Of a stretch of 64,000 nucleotides of DNA, positions 50,054-59,723 are shown in pieces. The position numbers and the translations under genes were made by a program. The notes under the pieces were generated by a model. It searched no databases. It saw only the letters and a program-made list of their open reading frames with translations, and was not told the DNA's origin. Positions within the stretch are counted from its first letter, which is position 1, and each line of letters begins with the position of its first letter. Source of the DNA: Neobacillus citreus (lineage in GTDB: Bacteria; Bacillota; Bacilli; Bacillales; Cytobacillaceae); assembly GCF_018343545.2 (NCBI RefSeq), contig NZ_JAGYPE020000020.1:1-64000 (forward strand), given 5' to 3'.

Positions 50054-51664
50054 GTGAAAAGAAAATGGTTAAATATAGGATTTTTGGTATTGTTAAGTAT
50101 GATTTTAGCTCTTACAGGATGCTCTTCCAATCAAACAGCAAAGAAGTCCACAGGGACAACCCAAAATAAATCGAGCGGAGAAAAAGTATTAAAAGTTGCA
50201 CTGACTAGTGACGCGACACGGTTGGATCCTCATTTCAACTCAACAGCATCAGACCTCACAGTAACCCAGCCAATATTCAATGGACTAATTCGCTTTAAAC
50301 CAGGTACAGTTTCAGGAGAGGAAATTGAAGGAGATTTAGCGGAGTCATGGGAAACGAATCAGGAAGGAACAATTTGGACTTTTCATCTTCGTAAAGGTGT
50401 CCAGTGGCATAACGGATACGGGGAATTTACGTCGTCCGATGTAAAGTGGACTTTTGAAAGATTACTAGATCCTAAAACAGGCTCTCCATTTAATTCAGAG
50501 TTATCAGTAATAGAAAAAGTTGAAGCACCTGATCCTTATACTGCAGTATTTTATTTAAAAAACCCAGATTCTGCATTTCTTCTTCGAATTCTAATGGATG
50601 GTTCTGCAGGGGCAATTGTCAAAAAAGAAGCAATAGAAGCTGCAGGAAAAGATTCGATGGTAAAACCGGTAGGTACTGGACCTTTTATGTTAAAAGAATA
50701 TAAACAAGGCCAAAAAGTAGTCTTAGAGAAAAATCCTAAATACTTTCGCGGGGAACCTAAATTGGATCGAATTGAGTACCTAATCATGAGTGACCGAAAT
50801 GCTATTGATGTGGCATTAGAAAAAGGCGAAATTCAAATGGCATTAGGTGAGGGTGACCATCTTTGGCTGCAACAAATGGAGAAAAAAACAAATATGGTTT
50901 TAGATTTTCCTGAGCCTAATATTTTTTGGGGACTTTTCTTGAACACAGCAATGAAGCCATTTGACGACATTCAAGTAAGAAAGGCTATTGCACATGCGAT
51001 TGATATTAAGAAATATGTAAAAGAAGTATATGGGTCAAGTTCCGCAGGACAGTTAGCTTCGGGCCCAATTCCAAGCAAAATATTCGGGCACACTGATTTG
51101 GGGATTTATAAATACGACCCTGAATTATCGAAAGAATTATTAGCAAAAGCAGGATATACGAATGGACTCACACTCCCTCCTCAATTTCTGAGCTCTCGGG
51201 ACACCTATGTTAAATTGATGACTTTTATTCAAGAAGAACTTAGAAAAGTGGGAATAAATATGGAGTTAAATAAAGTAGATGTTCCAACATATGGAGCTAA
51301 TATTCGAAAAGATTTAAATGGTCTTGTGCTTTATGGTAGATCACCAAAGCCTCATGCTGCTTTCGCGTTGGTAGACCATTATTACGGGCCTTCAACCGTT
51401 GGTATGCAAACAGCAAAACTTAATTTTTCGCACTTTAATAAATCAGACCAATTAATTGAGGCAGCAGGAAAAGAATTAGATACCAATAAAGCGAAGGAAA
51501 TGTACAAAGAGATTCAAAAACAGATCATGGACGACTATGTTGTTGTTCCTTTAGCCCAAACAAAAAGTGTACTTGTACGAAGTAAAAATGTGGTATTAGG
51601 ATATGACTTTAAAGGTACGATGAGCTATTTTTATCCAATTACCGAGACGACAAGCATAAAGTAA
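50054..51664 (+). CDS. ABC transporter substrate-binding lipoprotein, family 5 (peptide/nickel/glutathione type)
   Basis: Solute receptor of 536 residues. GTG start with GGGGGAG nine bases upstream. Lipoprotein signal peptide with lipobox LTGC (Cys23). Family-5 features: LKVALTSDATRLDPHFNST (about 46-64), AESWETNQEGTIWTFHLRKG (about 97-116), the DVKWTFERLLDP segment (about 129-140) and KPVGTGPFMLKEY (about 206-218). First gene of a five-gene set with two permeases and two ATPases. Ligand could be a dipeptide or oligopeptide, but the sigma-54 control and adjacent dehydrogenases allow another organic solute. Confidence 0.9.
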   Translation: MKRKWLNIGFLVLLSMILALTGCSSNQTAKKSTGTTQNKSSGEKVLKVALTSDATRLDPHFNSTASDLTVTQPIFNGLIRFKPGTVSGEEIEGDLAESWETNQEGTIWTFHLRKGVQWHNGYGEFTSSDVKWTFERLLDPKTGSPFNSELSVIEKVEAPDPYTAVFYLKNPDSAFLLRILMDGSAGAIVKKEAIEAAGKDSMVKPVGTGPFMLKEYKQGQKVVLEKNPKYFRGEPKLDRIEYLIMSDRNAIDVALEKGEIQMALGEGDHLWLQQMEKKTNMVLDFPEPNIFWGLFLNTAMKPFDDIQVRKAIAHAIDIKKYVKEVYGSSSAGQLASGPIPSKIFGHTDLGIYKYDPELSKELLAKAGYTNGLTLPPQFLSSRDTYVKLMTFIQEELRKVGINMELNKVDVPTYGANIRKDLNGLVLYGRSPKPHAAFALVDHYYGPSTVGMQTAKLNFSHFNKSDQLIEAAGKELDTNKAKEMYKEIQKQIMDDYVVVPLAQTKSVLVRSKNVVLGYDFKGTMSYFYPITETTSIK

Positions 51665-51759
51665 CAACGCTCTTACAATAAAAAAGAAGTAGATTTTTTC
51701 CTTAACAGAGTTTTAAAATGTAGTAATTTCTTAGAAATAGATAATTGGAGGGAGCCTAT

Positions 51760-52695
51760 ATGGTTAAATACCTCATCCGAAGAATTTTAGTCGCCATTCC
51801 CACTATGTTTATAACGATTAGTATCATATTTTTCGCTCTCCGGGTTCTCCCCGGAGATCCCGCTTTAGCGATTTTGGGAGAAAGTGCCGGTGAAGAAGCA
51901 CTTCAAAATTTACGTGAACAATTAGGACTAAATGTTCCGATCTGGCAGCAATATGTTGTATTTTTATGGGATACCTTGAAGGGGGATTTGGGTGTATCCA
52001 TTGCTTCAGGTACACCTGTGATGAATCTAATCTTTGATAATTTTTGGCACACAATGGTGTTAAGTGTAGTTAGTATTTTTATAGGATGTGTAATTGGTAT
52101 ACCTAGCGGGATTTTATCTGCCCTAAAACCCAACTCTCTCATAGACAATTTAGTTCGAGTAATATCAATGACTTGGGTCTCAATCCCTCCGTTTTTGTTG
52201 GGGATTATCCTCATATTTACACTTTCATTAAAGGTAGATTTGTTTCCCTCAATGGGTGAAGGGGAGGGTTTTTGGGGAGTGCTTTCTCATTTGTTTCTTC
52301 CTTCCTTAACACTTGGCTTAATTCTTTCGGGTGTATTAATGAGGTTTTCTAGGGCTAGCATGCTCGAGCAAATCAATCAAGACTATATACGGACCGCAAG
52401 AGCAAAAGGAATACCGAAAAGAATCGTAATCTTTAAGCATGCAATGAGAAACAGTTTAATTCCCGTCATTACAGTCATTGGGTTGGACATAACTGCTCTA
52501 ATAAGCGGGGCTGTCATTACTGAAACGATTTTCAGTCGTCCAGGATTGGGCAGCTTAGCAGTTGGGGCAATATCAACAAGGGATTTTCCAATACTTCAAG
52601 GCTGTTTAATATTATTTGCCGTATTGGTCATAGTTGTTAATTTAATTGTTGACATAAGTTATTCCATTGCAAATCCCAAAATTAGACCTAACTAA
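51760..52695 (+). CDS. ABC transporter permease, DppB type
   Basis: Inner-membrane subunit of 311 residues from the ATG at 51760 (TTGGAGGGAG upstream; the TTG at 51745 overlaps that ribosome site). About six helices: N-terminal VKYLIRRILVAIPTMFITIS, loop FALRVLPGDPALAILGE typical of DppB/OppB, and the EAA ATPase-docking loop RTARAKGIPKRIVIFKHAMRNS (about 210-231, in two parts). Pairs with the DppC-type permease that follows. Confidence 0.9.
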   Translation: MVKYLIRRILVAIPTMFITISIIFFALRVLPGDPALAILGESAGEEALQNLREQLGLNVPIWQQYVVFLWDTLKGDLGVSIASGTPVMNLIFDNFWHTMVLSVVSIFIGCVIGIPSGILSALKPNSLIDNLVRVISMTWVSIPPFLLGIILIFTLSLKVDLFPSMGEGEGFWGVLSHLFLPSLTLGLILSGVLMRFSRASMLEQINQDYIRTARAKGIPKRIVIFKHAMRNSLIPVITVIGLDITALISGAVITETIFSRPGLGSLAVGAISTRDFPILQGCLILFAVLVIVVNLIVDISYSIANPKIRPN

Positions 52696-52731
52696 ATTTT
52701 AGTAAAAGGAATGAAGAGAGGAGCTGATTAC

Positions 52732-53649
52732 ATGCCCCATTCCTTGGAGAATGATCCAAATCTTCTGGAAAACCCATCTCAATATAAAAAAATAAAAGCT
52801 ACTAAATCAAAATCAATGGAATGGAAAACCTTTAGAAAAAACAAACTTGGGATCGTAAGTTTTATTATTCTAATAACGATGTTATTAATTGCCATTGCTG
52901 CTCCCATCATAATGCCATATGATCCCATTGCCCAGAATGTGGTAAACCGTGCACAAGGACCTTCGTCTTCCCATTGGCTGGGAACAGACCCCTTTGGAAG
53001 GGATATTCTAAGCCGCATCATCTTAGGTTCACAGACTTCTCTTTTCGTTGGCTTTTTATCTGTAGCCATAAGCTCTATTGCTGGCGGTTTCATTGGAATG
53101 GTCGCCGCTTATAAAGGTGGATGGATTGATGATATTTTAATGAGAATTTTAGAGTCTATTATGATCATTCCAATGCTTTTATTTGGACTTATGGTGCTAG
53201 TAGCGCTGGGATCCAGTATGACCACATTAATTGTAGTAATTAGTATTGGATTAATCCCTAGTATCGCACGGGTGGCTCGTGGTTCAACAATGGAAGTGAA
53301 GGAAAAGGAATATATTAAAGCAGCCATTTCCCTTGGCGGCGGGAACTTAAGAATCATGTTGCTGCACATTTTTCCGAATATCTTAGGGCCGCTTCTTGTT
53401 ATGACCACTTTGAACATGTCAACTTCTATTCGGATTGAAGCTAGTTTGAGTTTTATCGGGGTCGGTGTTCAACCACCTACACCTGCTTGGGGAAATATGA
53501 TTCAAGAGGGATTTCAATATATTACGTCTACACCTGGATTGGTCATTTTCCCTGGTTTAGCACTATTAATTGTGTCAATCGCGTTTAACATATTGGGGGA
53601 TGCGATTCGTGATGCCTTCGATCCCCACATAAAGGTTCAACGCAAATAG
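52732..53649 (+). CDS. ABC transporter permease, DppC type
   Basis: Second permease subunit, 305 residues from the ATG at 52732 (GAGAGGAG upstream). An OppC N-terminal segment (about 25-75, FRKNKLGIVSFIILITMLL) is followed by HWLGTDPFGRDILSRIILGS (about 84-103), the DppC signature, then five helices and the EAA loop KEYIKAAISLGGGNLRIMLLHI (about 195-216, in part). Membrane partner of the DppB-type protein. Confidence 0.9.
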   Translation: MPHSLENDPNLLENPSQYKKIKATKSKSMEWKTFRKNKLGIVSFIILITMLLIAIAAPIIMPYDPIAQNVVNRAQGPSSSHWLGTDPFGRDILSRIILGSQTSLFVGFLSVAISSIAGGFIGMVAAYKGGWIDDILMRILESIMIIPMLLFGLMVLVALGSSMTTLIVVISIGLIPSIARVARGSTMEVKEKEYIKAAISLGGGNLRIMLLHIFPNILGPLLVMTTLNMSTSIRIEASLSFIGVGVQPPTPAWGNMIQEGFQYITSTPGLVIFPGLALLIVSIAFNILGDAIRDAFDPHIKVQRK

Positions 53650-53658
53650 GGGGTTAAG

Positions 53659-54621
53659 ATGAGCAAGTTATTAGATGTACAAAGTTTAAGTGTAGGCAGA
53701 CATGATAAAGGTACTTTTAGCCCTATTTTAAAGGATGTTAGCTTTTCCATAAACGAAGGAGAATTTGTTGCCATAGTAGGTGAAAGTGGTTGTGGAAAGA
53801 GTATGACATCATTGGCCATTATGGGGCTTATTCCAAAAACACTAAACATAAATTCAGGGAGCATTTATTATAAGGGTAAAGATTTAACAAAAATGTGTGA
53901 AAAAGAGATGAATAGAGTTCGTGGAAAAGATATTACGATGATCTTCCAAGAACCAATGACATCACTTAATCCCTCCTTTACGATAGGAAATCAAATTGCC
54001 GAAGTGTATAAATATCATACTGATTTGAGTAATAGTGAAATAATGGCAAAATCCATAGATGTTCTAGAACAAGTAAAAATCCCGAATGCTAAAGAGAAAT
54101 TAAAGCTTTACCCCCATGAGTTGTCCGGCGGAATGCGCCAACGTGTAATGATTTCGATGGCTTTAGCTTGCAATCCAAAGGTGTTAATAGCTGATGAGCC
54201 TACTACTGCATTAGATGTTACCATCCAGGCGCAAATTCTAAGTCTATTATCCGACCTTCAGCGAGATTTGAATATGTCCATCATCATGATTACTCATGAT
54301 TTAGGAGTAGTAGCGGAAACATGCCAAAAAGTGATTGTCATGTATGCGGGGCAGGTTATTGAAGAGGCGAGTGTAGAAGACATTTTTGACAAACCTGTTC
54401 ACCCCTATACGAGAGATTTAATACAATCTGTTCCTAAAATAGGACAACGCTCTCAAGAGTTTTATACCATAAAGGGCAGTGTTCCTAATATTGACAACAT
54501 GCCTAAAGGATGCAGATTCCATCCACGCTGCAATGAAGTAATGAAGATTTGTTCCGAAAAAGAACCAGTATTAGAGGGGGTTGGAGAAGGAAGGAGTGTT
54601 CGATGTTGGAACAAAATGTAG
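53659..54621 (+). CDS. ABC transporter ATP-binding protein, DppD type
   Basis: ATPase of 320 residues. Walker A GESGCGKS (about 38-45), Q-loop [14 protein letters not shown] (about 95-108), signature [12 protein letters not shown] (about 155-166), Walker [14 protein letters not shown] (about 176-188) and H-loop MITHDLGVV. The C-terminal oligopeptide domain has the four-cysteine-like [15 protein letters not shown] (about 282-296), which in some DppD/OppD proteins binds a 4Fe-4S cluster. GGGGG precedes the ATG. Its stop lies 19 bases inside the next gene. Confidence 0.92.
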   Translation: MSKLLDVQSLSVGRHDKGTFSPILKDVSFSINEGEFVAIVGESGCGKSMTSLAIMGLIPKTLNINSGSIYYKGKDLTKMCEKEMNRVRGKDITMIFQEPMTSLNPSFTIGNQIAEVYKYHTDLSNSEIMAKSIDVLEQVKIPNAKEKLKLYPHELSGGMRQRVMISMALACNPKVLIADEPTTALDVTIQAQILSLLSDLQRDLNMSIIMITHDLGVVAETCQKVIVMYAGQVIEEASVEDIFDKPVHPYTRDLIQSVPKIGQRSQEFYTIKGSVPNIDNMPKGCRFHPRCNEVMKICSEKEPVLEGVGEGRSVRCWNKM

Positions 54622-55595
54622 TAAAAACGGATGTACTTCTAGAAGTAAACGGATTAAAAAAATATTACCCTGTAAAAAAGGGGATGTTTGGTAACTCTGA
54701 AAAACAATTAAAAGCAGTAGATGAAGTATCATTCGATGTAAAACGAGGAGAAACCTTTAGCATCGTTGGTGAATCAGGTTGTGGAAAAAGTACAACGGGA
54801 ATGTGTCTTCTCCGTTTAATAGATCCCACATCTGGAGAAGTGCTATTTAATAATGAAAATATTTTAATGAAAAACAAAACTGCAATGAAAGAATTTCGTA
54901 AGGAAATTCAAGTAGTTTTTCAAGATCCCTATAGTTCTTTAAATCCAAAACATACGGTAAAAAAGATACTGAGTGAACCTTTTATTATTAATAAAACTGT
55001 TCCAAGATATGAAATTGAAAATGAGGTAATAAATCTCCTTAAGCTAGTGGGCTTAGACGAGTACCATATGGAGCGATACCCCCATGAGTTTTCAGGGGGG
55101 CAGCGCCAACGAATTGGAATTGCAAGAGCCTTAGCGCTAAAACCACAGCTTATTGTCTGTGATGAACCCGTTTCAGCATTGGACGTATCGATACAATCCC
55201 AAATTTTAAATTTGCTAAAAAAATTACAAGAACAATTTAATTTAACTTATATCTTCATTTCTCACGATTTAAGTGTTGTAGAGCAAATCAGTGATCGTGT
55301 AGCCGTAATGTATTTAGGAAAAATAGTAGAAATCGGGACTCGTGATGAGATATTTAACACTCCTAAGCATCCATATACACAGGCTTTATTATCTTCCGTT
55401 CCTGTCCCGGATCCTAAAGTTAAAAGGTTGAAACAAAAAATCATTCTGGAGGGAGATCTTCCGAGCCCAGAAAATCCACCTGCTGGATGTTATTTTTACT
55501 CAAGATGTCCAGTTAAAACGGAAAAATGTAAAGAAGTATATCCGGATTTGAAGGAAGTCTCTAATCACCACCAAGTTTCGTGCCATTTAATATAG
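54603..55595 (+). CDS. ABC transporter ATP-binding protein, DppF type
   Basis: Second ATPase, 330 residues from the ATG at 54603 (GGAAGGAG upstream). [19 protein letters not shown] (about 14-32) is typical of OppF/DppF; Walker [10 protein letters not shown] (about 56-64), Q-loop [14 protein letters not shown] (about 104-117), signature [15 protein letters not shown] (about 162-176), Walker [14 protein letters not shown] and C-terminal [14 protein letters not shown]. The 19-base overlap with the preceding ATPase gene suggests coupled translation. Completes the importer. Confidence 0.92.
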   Translation: MLEQNVVKTDVLLEVNGLKKYYPVKKGMFGNSEKQLKAVDEVSFDVKRGETFSIVGESGCGKSTTGMCLLRLIDPTSGEVLFNNENILMKNKTAMKEFRKEIQVVFQDPYSSLNPKHTVKKILSEPFIINKTVPRYEIENEVINLLKLVGLDEYHMERYPHEFSGGQRQRIGIARALALKPQLIVCDEPVSALDVSIQSQILNLLKKLQEQFNLTYIFISHDLSVVEQISDRVAVMYLGKIVEIGTRDEIFNTPKHPYTQALLSSVPVPDPKVKRLKQKIILEGDLPSPENPPAGCYFYSRCPVKTEKCKEVYPDLKEVSNHHQVSCHLI

Positions 55596-55613
55596 GGCCT
55601 TCCGTGTAACAAT

Positions 55614-55634
55614 AATGAAACGGCATGTTTCATT
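55614..55634. promoter_or_regulatory. Palindrome AATGAAAC-N5-GTTTCATT
   Basis: Perfect 8-base arms, no U-run after it, 139 bases before the sigma-54 promoter at 55773. The distance suits an enhancer-binding site; an mRNA stem at the end of the ABC operon is the alternative. Confidence 0.4.
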
Positions 55635-55772
55635 AATAATACATTCCGATATAAAAATTTCACGATTCCATGGTTAAATTAGCCTTCATTTAATTTTTAA
55701 ATAACAACAATATAGGTAATATAGCTAGGTTTTAACTACTATGAGAACATTATCCTAATTAAATAAAGAGGG

Positions 55773-55789
55773 TTGGCACAATAGTTGCA
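55773..55789 (+). promoter_or_regulatory. Predicted sigma-54 promoter of the CMD/TRAP-receptor operon
   Basis: TTGGCACAATAGTTGCA matches YTGGCACGrN3TTGCW at all fixed positions except one. GG and GC are ten bases apart. 54 bases before the TTG start. Confidence 0.75.
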
Positions 55790-55842
55790 TATTTAAAAGT
55801 TACAAAGGAATGACCTTGAAAAAACAAAGGAGGATTAAAATT

Positions 55843-56610
55843 TTGGTAAATCAAGAAACAACAAAAACCAGCGAGTTAGTGAATGATCTTGAGGCAGCTT
55901 ACAAAAAAGACTTGGGATATTGGAACTCTACTTTAAGTTATTTAGCGGAAAAAGACCCGGAATTCTTTGAGATTTATAAAAAATTAGTAGCTACTCCCTA
56001 CAAAAACAACATTCTCGATGCAAAGTCCAGAGAGTTAATTAATGTGGCATTAAGCTCGGCACCTACTAATTTAAGTAAGGACACATTAAGAATTCACATT
56101 GAAAACGCTATTAACCAAGGGGCTACGGAACAAGAAATTTTAGAAGTTTTTAAACTTGTCAGTGTACTAGGTATGCATACTTGTGCTGTCGGGGTTCCTA
56201 TTCTAGTTGAAGAAACAGGCGCATTTGCAGACGTGAAATTGGATGCACATCAGGAGGAGTTAAAAGAAAAGTTTATTCAAAAGATGGGCTACTGGCATTC
56301 ATTCCGAGACACGCTCTTATTAAATGATGAGCAGTTTTTTGAAGGTTATTATCAATTTCTGACAAACCCTTGGGAAAATGACATTCTAAGTCCGAAATTA
56401 AAGGAATTTATTTATATTGCCGTTGATATTGCCACTACACATTTATTCGCTGTTGGAACTAGGGTCCATATTCAAAGTGCGTTAAGACAAGGGGCGACAT
56501 TTGAAGAAATTATGGAAGTTTTAAAAATAACAAGTGCTCAAGGTGTTGATACTTTTTATGCGGGAATTCCGATTTTAAGATCGGTGCTAGCTGAAAAGGG
56601 GAATAAATAA
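55843..56610 (+). CDS. CMD family protein, two domains
   Basis: Protein of 255 residues with two carboxymuconolactone-decarboxylase-like domains (about 35-120 and 160-245): DAKSRELINVALSSAPTNLS and the matching KLKEFIYIAVDIATTHLF, followed each time by HI(E/Q) and GAT(E/F)EEI helices. No CxxC. I chose the TTG at 55843 because AAAGGAGG lies eight bases before it; the ATG at 55810 has no good site. It is only distantly similar to the CMD protein at 41534. Cotranscribed with the TRAP receptor. Function unknown. Confidence 0.8.
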   Translation: MVNQETTKTSELVNDLEAAYKKDLGYWNSTLSYLAEKDPEFFEIYKKLVATPYKNNILDAKSRELINVALSSAPTNLSKDTLRIHIENAINQGATEQEILEVFKLVSVLGMHTCAVGVPILVEETGAFADVKLDAHQEELKEKFIQKMGYWHSFRDTLLLNDEQFFEGYYQFLTNPWENDILSPKLKEFIYIAVDIATTHLFAVGTRVHIQSALRQGATFEEIMEVLKITSAQGVDTFYAGIPILRSVLAEKGNK

Positions 56611-56634
56611 AACTATTTTATAGGGGGAAAGCAG

Positions 56635-57720
56635 ATGAAAAAAAGAAATTTGATAATCTCCATTATGTTAATGACAATGCTTGTTTTAGCTGCATGCGGC
56701 CAGGCAAAAGAATCCTCAACATCATCAAAAGACTCCACAAAACAAAGTAAAGAAGTAATAGAAATAAACTACAATGACCTTGCTCCACCTACTCACCCTT
56801 ATACGAAACAAGTTGCAGAACCTTGGGCAAAATTTGTTGAAGAGGAGACAAATGGAAGGGTGAGAGTTCATGTTTTTCCAAGCTCAGCATTAGGAAAACC
56901 TGATACTGGTTATGATGATATAAGCGGTGACGTGTTTGATGTGGGGCTATTATATGCAAGTTCTGACAAGAACGATATCTTGTTCCCTTTATCAATTGGA
57001 GACTTACCTTTTGCCATTCCTAACTCTGAAGTTGCGGTAAAAGTTATGAATAAATTTTACGCGAAATTTATGAAAGATACATTTAAAGATGCTGTATGGC
57101 TCGGTGCTTCATCTACTGATACAGCCCAGCTATATACCTCGGATCCTATCGAAACCGTTAAAGATATAAAGAATCGGAAAATAGTCAATAGCCTTTATTC
57201 TAGAAATGAATTAATCAAATTGTGGGGTGCTGCCCCTGTATCAATTGATAATTCACAGTTATATGAATCTGTTGAAAAAGGTATGGCTGATGATATTATC
57301 TACAATACAACGGGAGCGATTGGGTTTAATTTAAATGAAGTTGCCCCATACATGACAAGGATCGATTTAGGGGTTTCTTCCAATGGATTATTCCTAAATG
57401 CAAACGTATTCAATAAGATGCCAAAAGATCTTCAAAAACTATTCGTGGAAAAATTAGGGCCAAAACATCAAGAATTGATGTCAGAACTTTATATGAGCTC
57501 AATGCAAAATTCTATTAAAGAATTTGAAAAACGAGTACAAGATAAGGGAGGAAAAGTGATTACTCCAAGTTCTGACGAATTAAATAAATTTAAAGCCCCA
57601 GCTAAAAAGTTGTGGGATAACTGGGTAACTGAAGCAAATAAAAAGGGCTATCCTGGTGATGAAATGATGAAGTATTTTAAACAGCTGCTTAAGGATGAGG
57701 GAGTAGAAATCCCATTTTAA
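56635..57720 (+). CDS. TRAP transporter substrate-binding lipoprotein, DctP family (orphan)
   Basis: Solute receptor of 361 residues; lipobox LAAC with Cys21, then a serine/lysine linker. DctP features: EINYNDLAPPTHPYTKQVAE (about 42-61), FVEEETNGRVRVHVFPSSAL (about 67-86) and the central DIKNRKIVNS (about 178-187), where the usual arginine of the carboxylate site lies close to an unusual NRKIVNS. No DctQ or DctM gene is near, unlike the set at 4307-8891. It may share those membrane subunits or belong to a permease elsewhere. GGGGGAAAG precedes the ATG. Confidence 0.85.
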   Translation: MKKRNLIISIMLMTMLVLAACGQAKESSTSSKDSTKQSKEVIEINYNDLAPPTHPYTKQVAEPWAKFVEEETNGRVRVHVFPSSALGKPDTGYDDISGDVFDVGLLYASSDKNDILFPLSIGDLPFAIPNSEVAVKVMNKFYAKFMKDTFKDAVWLGASSTDTAQLYTSDPIETVKDIKNRKIVNSLYSRNELIKLWGAAPVSIDNSQLYESVEKGMADDIIYNTTGAIGFNLNEVAPYMTRIDLGVSSNGLFLNANVFNKMPKDLQKLFVEKLGPKHQELMSELYMSSMQNSIKEFEKRVQDKGGKVITPSSDELNKFKAPAKKLWDNWVTEANKKGYPGDEMMKYFKQLLKDEGVEIPF

Positions 57721-57759
57721 TAAAATAGAATCTATTATGTAAAAAAGTATTTTCTTTCA

Positions 57760-57795
57760 AGACTAGGAATGTTTTCTTCCTAGTCTCCTCTTTTA
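57760..57795 (+). terminator. Terminator after the TRAP receptor gene
   Basis: AGACTAGGAA pairs perfectly with TTCCTAGTCT around six bases, followed by CCTCTTTTAT. Confidence 0.7.
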
Positions 57796-57841
57796 TTTAT
57801 TAATCTAACCAATTTTTATAGATTGAAAGGATGATTGAAGC

Positions 57842-58588
57842 ATGTCATTAAAAAGATTAGAAAATAAAATAGCTATGATTACTGGAGCCGGTAATGGAAT
57901 AGGGAGAGGAACAGCCGTTTTATTCGCTCAACACGGGGCAAAGGTTGTGATAACGGATATTGACGAGGCAGGGCTTCACGAAACATTGCAGATCATCCAT
58001 GAGAATGGAGGAGAGGCAATCTCCTTGAAACTTGATGTTTCCAAAGAAGATGAGTGGAAAGAGGTTATTTCGATTGTAGAGGAACAACTGGGCGGATTAG
58101 ATATTCTGATGAATAATGCCGGTATCGGAGGAAGGGTTGGCTTAGCGGAAACCTCTTTGGAAAGATTTGAAAAGGTCCAATCTATAAACTCTACTGGTGT
58201 TTTCTTGGGAATGAAATATGGATCTAATTTGATAAAAAAGACTGGCGGCGGTTCCATTATTAATACATCATCCATGTACGGAATTGTTGGCAGTCCCAGT
58301 AGTACGGCCTATCATGCTTCAAAAGGGGCTGTAAGACTCATGACCAAATCCGCAGCGCTTGAGCTGGCAAAAGACTTAATCCGAGTGAATTCGATTCATC
58401 CTGGTGTAATTGAAACAAATATGTCTGGAGCGAAAAACGGTGAACATTTCTTAAAAGATAAAACACCTTGGCCTCATTTAGGAGAACCAATCGATATCGC
58501 CTATGGTGCCCTTTATTTAGGTTCCGACGAGTCCCGCTTTGTAACAGGTACAGAGCTAGTGATAGATGGCGGTTTTACAGCCCAATAA
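57842..58588 (+). CDS. Short-chain dehydrogenase/reductase (first of tandem pair)
   Basis: NAD(P)-dependent SDR of 248 residues. Cofactor motif TGAGNGIGRGTA (about 14-25), acidic residue in VVITDIDEAG pointing to NAD preference (about 38), NNAG at about 90, catalytic serine in NTSSMYG (about 142), YHASK (about 157-161), then HPGVIET and C-terminal VTGTELVIDGGF. AAAGGATG precedes the ATG. A paralogue follows. Likely oxidises a secondary alcohol; the nearby CMD protein and aldehyde dehydrogenase could be in the same pathway. Confidence 0.88.
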   Translation: MSLKRLENKIAMITGAGNGIGRGTAVLFAQHGAKVVITDIDEAGLHETLQIIHENGGEAISLKLDVSKEDEWKEVISIVEEQLGGLDILMNNAGIGGRVGLAETSLERFEKVQSINSTGVFLGMKYGSNLIKKTGGGSIINTSSMYGIVGSPSSTAYHASKGAVRLMTKSAALELAKDLIRVNSIHPGVIETNMSGAKNGEHFLKDKTPWPHLGEPIDIAYGALYLGSDESRFVTGTELVIDGGFTAQ

Positions 58589-58743
58589 TGTATCGAATGG
58601 CTGTTTTAGAAAATGGCTCTGTTCATATTCATTGTTGATTTTCGTATAGGTACGAGAATTCATAGGCGGAGAATTTCCGGCTAATGTATAAAGAGGAAGC
58701 TTAACAAGCAAATATAAGCGAAGAAGTTAAGGGGATAGATACG

Positions 58744-59493
58744 ATGACTGCAAAAAGATTAGAAAATAAAGTCGCAATAATTACCGGAGCTGGGAATGGT
58801 ATTGGCAGAGAGGAAGCCTTATTATTTGCTAAAAACGGTGCAAAGGTAGTTGTCACCGATATTAACGAAGAAGCACTTCAAGAGACTGTCCAAGCCATCA
58901 GAACGCAGGGTGGAGAAGCAATCGGCATCAGGCAGGATGTTTCTGTTGAAGAGGATTGGCAAGAAGTCATCTTGAAAGCTGAAGAAGAATTTCGTCAATT
59001 GGACATTCTTGTAAACAATGCCGCAATTTTGAGCAGAAATGGGTTGGCAGAAACGACAGTGGATGAATTTTTAAAGATACAATCCGTTAACTCGATAGGC
59101 ACTTTTTTAGGAATGAAATATGCAGCAGCGTTAATCAAGAAAACGGCAGGTAAGGGATCAATCATCAATACCTCATCTGGATCAGGCTTGGTTGGAACAC
59201 CAGGGAGTACAGCTTACCATGCATCAAAGGGTGCCGTTAGGTTAATGACCAAATCTGCCGCGTTGGAGCTGGCTAAGGACTTTATTCGGGTGAATTCCAT
59301 TCATCCTGGAGTCATTGAAACAGCTATGTCGGGCGGCAAAAACGGCAATCACTTTTTGAGTGAAAAAATCCCTATGAAGTGTTTAGGGAAACCGATTGAT
59401 ATTGCCTACGGTGCTCTTTATTTAGCTTCTGATGAGTCCAGATTTGTAACTGGATCTGAGTTAATCATAGATGGCGGGTATACTGCCCAATAA
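58744..59493 (+). CDS. Short-chain dehydrogenase/reductase (second of tandem pair)
   Basis: SDR of 249 residues and clear paralogue of the preceding gene. About two thirds of residues agree by eye and the stretch from the catalytic YHASK (about 158-162) to HPGVIET (about 190-196) is nearly identical. TGAGNGIGREEA, VVVTDINEEA (NAD-type acidic residue), NNAA in place of NNAG, and VTGSELIIDGGY at the end. AAGGGGATAG precedes the ATG. The 155-base space between the pair has no clear terminator. Confidence 0.88.
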   Translation: MTAKRLENKVAIITGAGNGIGREEALLFAKNGAKVVVTDINEEALQETVQAIRTQGGEAIGIRQDVSVEEDWQEVILKAEEEFRQLDILVNNAAILSRNGLAETTVDEFLKIQSVNSIGTFLGMKYAAALIKKTAGKGSIINTSSGSGLVGTPGSTAYHASKGAVRLMTKSAALELAKDFIRVNSIHPGVIETAMSGGKNGNHFLSEKIPMKCLGKPIDIAYGALYLASDESRFVTGSELIIDGGYTAQ

Positions 59494-59723
59494 AGATAGT
59501 TGATAAGGCACTTGTGCTTGTACCCTAGTTTCTACTTAATTAACATGAGGATGTGGCGATTTCTGCTACCTTAATTCAATAAGGTAAGAGGCAACGGACA
59601 ATATTAAATGATAATACAAAATTAAGTAAAGGGATACAACTACAATATGAATGGTAGCTGTATCCCTTTGCGTGTTTAAAACTGTACCTAATAAGGGGAT
59701 AAATTGTAGTTTGATTTATCCCC
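59494..59723. other. Two consecutive stem-loops
   Basis: AAAGGGATACA..CTAC (from 59628) pairs with GTAG..TGTATCCCTTT (to 59669), and GGGGATAAA (59695-59703) pairs with TTTATCCCC (59715-59723). The first probably ends the SDR transcript. No gene seen. Confidence 0.55.

Noticed and set aside
49960-50169. Open frame of 69 codons before the ABC binding protein
   Set aside because: Starts with TTG, overlaps the true gene start in another frame and has no family features; it lies in the leader downstream of the sigma-54 promoter.
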